DNA from: Forficula auricularia
Lineage: Eukaryota > Arthropoda > Insecta > Dermaptera > Forficulidae
DNA: 64,000 nucleotides
NCBI GenBank assembly: GCA_024734495.1
Contig: JALMQS010000099.1
Span: 103,136,019-103,200,018 of the forward strand
Direction of reading: 5' to 3'
Each line of letters opens with the position of its first letter. Positions within the stretch are counted from its first letter, which is position 1. The position numbers were made by a program, and so were the translations under genes. The notes under the pieces were generated by a model. The model was not told the DNA's origin, ran no database searches, and worked only from the letters and a program-made list of their open reading frames with translations. This document shows positions 23,801-29,800 of the stretch, piece after piece.

Positions 23801-26800
23801 AGGGATTGGCCCAGGATAGAGGGATATGGAGAGGCATCACGCGAGAGGCTCAAGCTCTACAAGGGCGATTTGGCCATCGGAAGTAAGTAAGTAAGTATCC
23901 ACAGATACCTTCGACCCCCGCCCAACCCATAAAATTCCTTCTTCTTCTTTTCACGATGGAGGGGCCAACCCAGGCCTTTAGGGGTTGCACCTTTTTGGTG
24001 TAAACCCTTCTCTCATCATTATCATAAAAAAAAATATTTTGTACCATATCAAATTCTACATTTTTCGTTTTTTTCTTCCAACCATATGAGGTTCACAATC
24101 GTTTTAATGATTTATTCGAAACCAGTTTTTAAAAATTTTCAATAATAATTGTTTTAAATTTTACAAAATTAAAATATATTTTTAGATCAATTTACATTGA
24201 ATTAGAAACTCGTTTTGGAGAACGATCGAAAAACGGAACTTGGTCCGGAGTCGTTGGCAAAGTCCAAAGTGGAACTGTTGATATTTGTGGACAATTAATT
24301 TTAATCCAGCAAGGAATGGATGCTATAAATCAATTAAGGCCATTGCTGACTGATAGGTAAGGTATATTTGGACAAGTATTTAAGGATGGGGTTATTAAAA
24401 ATGTATCTTGTTACCTAAATAAAAATATGGTGATTTTCTATTCTATGAATATCACACAATTGAAGTGAAATTCCAAAAGGGGGTGGCTTAGGTTTTGAAA
24501 TTATACACAAATTTAAATAATGAAACAATATTTAGGGTGTTCCAAAGAAAGAATATTTTTATTTAAGTATGAACTATTTTGACACCCTATAACTTAAAGC
24601 ATTTTTATTTTCAATAAGTCAAATAATTAATTTATTTTTTAGCAATACATCATTGTAGAACTCATTCAATTTTATTAAGAAAATAGCATAAATACTAATA
24701 TACCAGCTGTGAAGCCCGCCTTCGGCGAGCATCTTGCTGGCCAGGACGATACACCCCCTGAGCTCTGATATCCCCCTTCGGCACGCTACTGGTATTTTCA
24801 AAATTGAGAACTGGCCAAAATGTTTTTCTAATCATCCTCATGCCCGCCTCTAATAAAATAATTTATAATCCCTCCCTCCTTGGCATTAGGTTATAATAGT
24901 AATTACTTGAGAATTAATCTTAATATTTTTTTTAGGATTGTTCTAGCTATTCAGCATCCAGGTTTTATTGAAAATGGAATGAATTGGCAAGCCTTTTTAC
25001 TGCCTTTTGATTTAATGTCTTGGTTAACTATTTTGATAACTATGATATCATTTACCGCGATATTTAAACTTATGGGATATCTTAAAAGAAATAAATGTTA
25101 TCAGCTCTCCATAATTGGATATATTCTTGAAATAACTAGAGCATTATGTCAGCATGGTTTGTATCTTCAAATCATAAGGAATCAAAATTTAATTAGATAT
25201 AATTAATATTTTATAACTCAAAAGATAAACATTAAGCTTATTTTATTATCAAAAGCTAAGTAGACAGGTTACTCGTAACTACTCTAGAGTAAAGTGACCA
25301 GACATCCCGCGACGTTTTAAGAAAGTCCCGATTTTTGGAAAGAATGCTAAAAATGATATTTTTAATGAGGTATCATTATTAAAAAAATATATTGATAAGA
25401 TAAATCTTGGGCATCAGCAGCAATCACAACAGAGAACAAATGGTTAGAAACACTTCATCATTAAGAAAAAAAAAACATATTCCCTACTGAATTAAAAACT
25501 AACTAAGAGTGCTATAGACAAGTCATAGTTTGTTTATAGCAATAGAATTAGGAGAAATTTAAGAGTTTCTTATATGATTTCCATCTCAGGGACTGGGGAT
25601 TATAAGTCATAAGATTTAATTTATGACTCCTACCCTAATAGTTCAGTCAAATTGTGCTCAAATGGTGCCCTACGGGGAAAGTTTTGGAGTAGTTCTGATT
25701 TTTTGCATTTAAATGTTTTTTGGAGCGCTGAATCCAGATGTGATGTCTCCCACCAAAATTTCGTGACGCAACATTGTAGAAAATCCAATAAAAAATGAAA
25801 ATTTCATTTTTTTGTCGGTTTTTTGTTTATAACTAGAAAACTATCAACTTTTTGTAATTAACCTTCCTATTCAAAACGAAACTTCATAAAATTTCCTACA
25901 AATTAGATTATTTAGGTTTTATCTCCGACCAACCGTTCGAGATCAAGCGCAAAATTCAAGTTTTCGACTTCAGCACCCCCGCCAAGAATCGCCCAAAATC
26001 TCGCACTTTTTTCGATATTTTCCCATTTTGACCATGAAGGAGTACGTTTTCGACAAAGACCACTCTCTACATTTTAAAACTAGATTAAATTTGCTACAAT
26101 TTAAACAAAGTTTCATTTTAATTGGATAAATGGTAATTTATGCCGCAATGAGGTTGAAGTTTTGAAAAACTGCAATTTTTCCTTCATAAAATAAAAACCA
26201 CACATCCTAAAAACTTGATTCCTATCTCATTCTCTAGGAAATTTTATTGACTTGAACGTTTACTTGTTCCACTTTTTGTTACAACTCTTAGGTTTATAGA
26301 TATCCAATATTTTCCATAACCAAAAATGATTTATTTTTTCAAAAAATCGCAGTTTTTCCTTCATAAAATGAAAACCAGTTATCCTGAAACATGATTTCTG
26401 TCTCATTATCTAGAAAATTCTATTAATCTAAACGTATGCCTGAACTACTTTTTTGATAAAAGTCTTAGATTTATAGATATCCAGCATTTTCCATGACACT
26501 TCTGAAGATTCGGATCATATCCTGTCATGGACAATGCTGTATATCTATAAATCTAAGAGTTTCATCAAAAAAGTAGTCCAAGTAAACGTTCAAGGCAATA
26601 AAATTCCCAAGAGAATGAGATAGAAACGAAGTCTTTAGGATGAGTAGCTTTCATTTTATGAAGGAAAAATTGCAGTTTTTCAAAACTTCAACCTCATTGC
26701 GGCACAAATTACCATTATCCAATTAAAATGAAACTTTTTTTTAATTAAAGCCAATTTAATCTAGTTTAAAAATGAATAGAGTATTCTTTGTCAAAAAATA

Positions 26801-29800
26801 GTGAAGTGATACAAAGGGTCCCCCCATACCACTCATTTTCGGATTTTTTTAAGAAAATAAAGTTTTATTTTTAAAGAAATTTTAATTTATTCTAGTATTA
26901 TATTATATACAGAGCTCGAATATAATATTTATTTTTATATCTCTCCTAAAAATTAAATTTATTTATTTTTAATTTATTTTAATATTATATTATATACAGA
27001 ACTCGAATATAATATTTATTTTTATATCTCTCCTAAAAATTAAATTTAGGAAGCCTTCCAAAAATAGTGAAGTGATACAAATGGTCCCCCCTTACCTTTC
27101 ATTTTCGGATTTTTTTATGAAAATAAAGTTTTACTTTTAAAGAAATTTTAATTTATTTTAGTATTATATTATATACAGAGCACGAATATAATATTTATTT
27201 TTATAACTCTCCTAAAAATTAAATTTATAAACTTCTCATAAAATCCCGAAGTGATACAAATGGTCACTCTTACCTCTCATTTTCGGATTTTTATTATCAA
27301 ATATATGAATTTTTACAAAGATGAGTAAATACGTAAATTCATAAATAATAACAATTTTAATTAATGCGAGATCTGAGCTTGACGTGATGCACACATTTTT
27401 TTAATTCTGGGCGGAATATTGGAGAGGCACATTCTCATTTATTCTTCGATCGTTTGCAAACGTTCTCTTTTATTATTTTTGATGGACTTAAATAGCCAAA
27501 AATCAACATTCACACCAATATAAAGTCGAGGATTGCAATCATATTGTGATAGCTCTTTTAGCTAAGTGAGGATACCTAATCTGGCTTCTCAATATGTATA
27601 CAAAATTCATTAATATTCAATTCCTTATATTCCAGTTTTTAATTTGTTTGTGCCTAACTACTAGTTTATTTTTTTGAAAATATTTTCTTAATACTTTCTG
27701 TATAGATTTAGAATTTGTTGCTAGCTCAGAGATGAATAAATGTTCGTGGGCTGTATTTTTTAATAAAAAAGGCCATTTTGTATAATGATGTTATTTAATG
27801 AGATGAGATATATTTACATAAATAATGAGCTTCACCTGGTGCAATGATAAAAGAATATCCTATGGTTCGCTTTGTTTCTTATAAATTAGTATCTGTCCCT
27901 GGTTTGTGTTGTAATATTAAATTCGTTAGAAATTTTCAGAGTCTCGCGTGGGTCCTTCAAATGTGTATCAATCCAATAAAATCGTAGTCCAAAAGAGAGT
28001 TTTCCAATTGAGTAGCACGGTCAAATAGTGTTTAAATTCAATCAGAGCTTTTGTATATTTTCTTAATTAATAAGACGAAACAACAGAAGGTTAAAATACG
28101 CAAGAGGTCTTTTCACAAGTGGTATGTGTCGAACAGCAGAAAATGCTAGGCAGCACACGTATCGTTTCTATTGGCTAGACCAAAGTTCGGCCGGATAGAA
28201 ACCACCTATTTTGAATTTTATACACTTTCCTTTTCAAAACTCTGGAAACATATGAACGTGTTTGTCTCTCACATTCGTATTTATTGTTTGAGGGATTGAA
28301 CAAATCTGGGCAAGCCGAGTCTTTCTGCGCTGTCTTTGCGATGCTCTAAGAATCGAATGGACAACAATTTCTGCTGCGCGTATTTGGTTAACATGAAGAT
28401 ACTGGTGCAAAGTTTCTACAAGTTTTAAGTGTATTGCGACCACAAAGCGAATAGCCCACTACCTAGGTCAATTTTATGATATATACTAATTCAATTATTA
28501 TCTAATTATTTTAAATTTAAATATTATGTAATTGGCTGTAGTAAATAGAATAAAATAGTACATTATATTATAAAATCGCCACTTCGCTACTAATATTATA
28601 ATTCTGGAAATAAGTTTGTATACAAAACAGTAGTATACTGTCACTCTGTTTGTTATGTTTTCAAGTAAAAACTAAGTAACAAATCTATCTGTGTATCTAA
28701 ATTATTCCATTCATGGAAAACCAAAATTAAAGTCACGACCTGCTTAAATGAGATTCACTATCGTGGACCCCCATTTACCTCTCATAGACCCCCAATTTTT
28801 CTTTCATTGGCTTTGACCCCTTGCAGGTCATCGTGGACCCCTTTGGGAACCACTGCTCTAGACTCTAGACCATTTTTTTTTAAACAAGACCCCCCCCCCG
28901 GTCAATGCTCTCCCACTTCACCAATGTTAAAATCTGGTCACCTAACTCTGGCTTATAAACTTCCTTAAAATATTGAGATTTATACATATACTATGTAGTT
29001 CCAGCGAAAGACATAACAATTTGGCCTGATAATTTTGTTTCTGTAAAATAAGAAATCTACCGAAAATTTTTGAAAAATATGTGCTATTTTTAAATTTTGA
29101 ATCCGAACTAAAATTTAAGATTTCCCTATAAATAATCACCATTTCGGTCTATTTTCTACTCCATTTTCATTATTATATAACTGTTTTACTTTAAAACTTT
29201 CTGACACTTCAAGCCTTCAAAATCCATCATCACCTACATACGCCCATCCACCCTTTCTCTTGATCTTTTCCTCTTTCTTCTCGGTAATGCAGGGATCTTT
29301 CGAGATTCATAGAGATCGCATTTTCATAGGCCTCTTCTTGCATTCGATATGATAAAAAAAATAATATCTGGGGACCGAGACATTTTTTATTCTTCAAATC
29401 TGGCCCGTGTAAGCTAAAGGGTTGGACACCCCTGATCTAGAGGCTTCCAGCAGGGAGGAAAGCTATCATATTGGCACGTCATTCAGCGGCCTAGACCAAT
29501 TTTAAACAGAGATCGACAACATTCTAGTACATACGGCCCACTTTTCAATCTTTGTTGTAAAATTTCCTTACCGTACCATGGGGATGTAATAGCTCAATTC
29601 AGTTATACACCAAATTCAGTTCTTTGAAACGTTTGATCTTCTATCTTCCAAAATACTCCAAATATCAAATTCGTTCTTTGGCGTTTATATATATGTAGAT
29701 AGCAATAGAATTAATTGATTTTTTTATAAAACACTTATGAATTTCCCATCAAATGCCCACTTTAGCCCCTCTCAAACCTTCATTTTAAAATGAATTATAT

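Noticed and set aside
25290..28942. A single 3.6-kb hAT element with GTGACCAGA ends
   Set aside because: Ends are suggestive, but the 8-bp target duplications do not match and the interior holds unrelated repeats.
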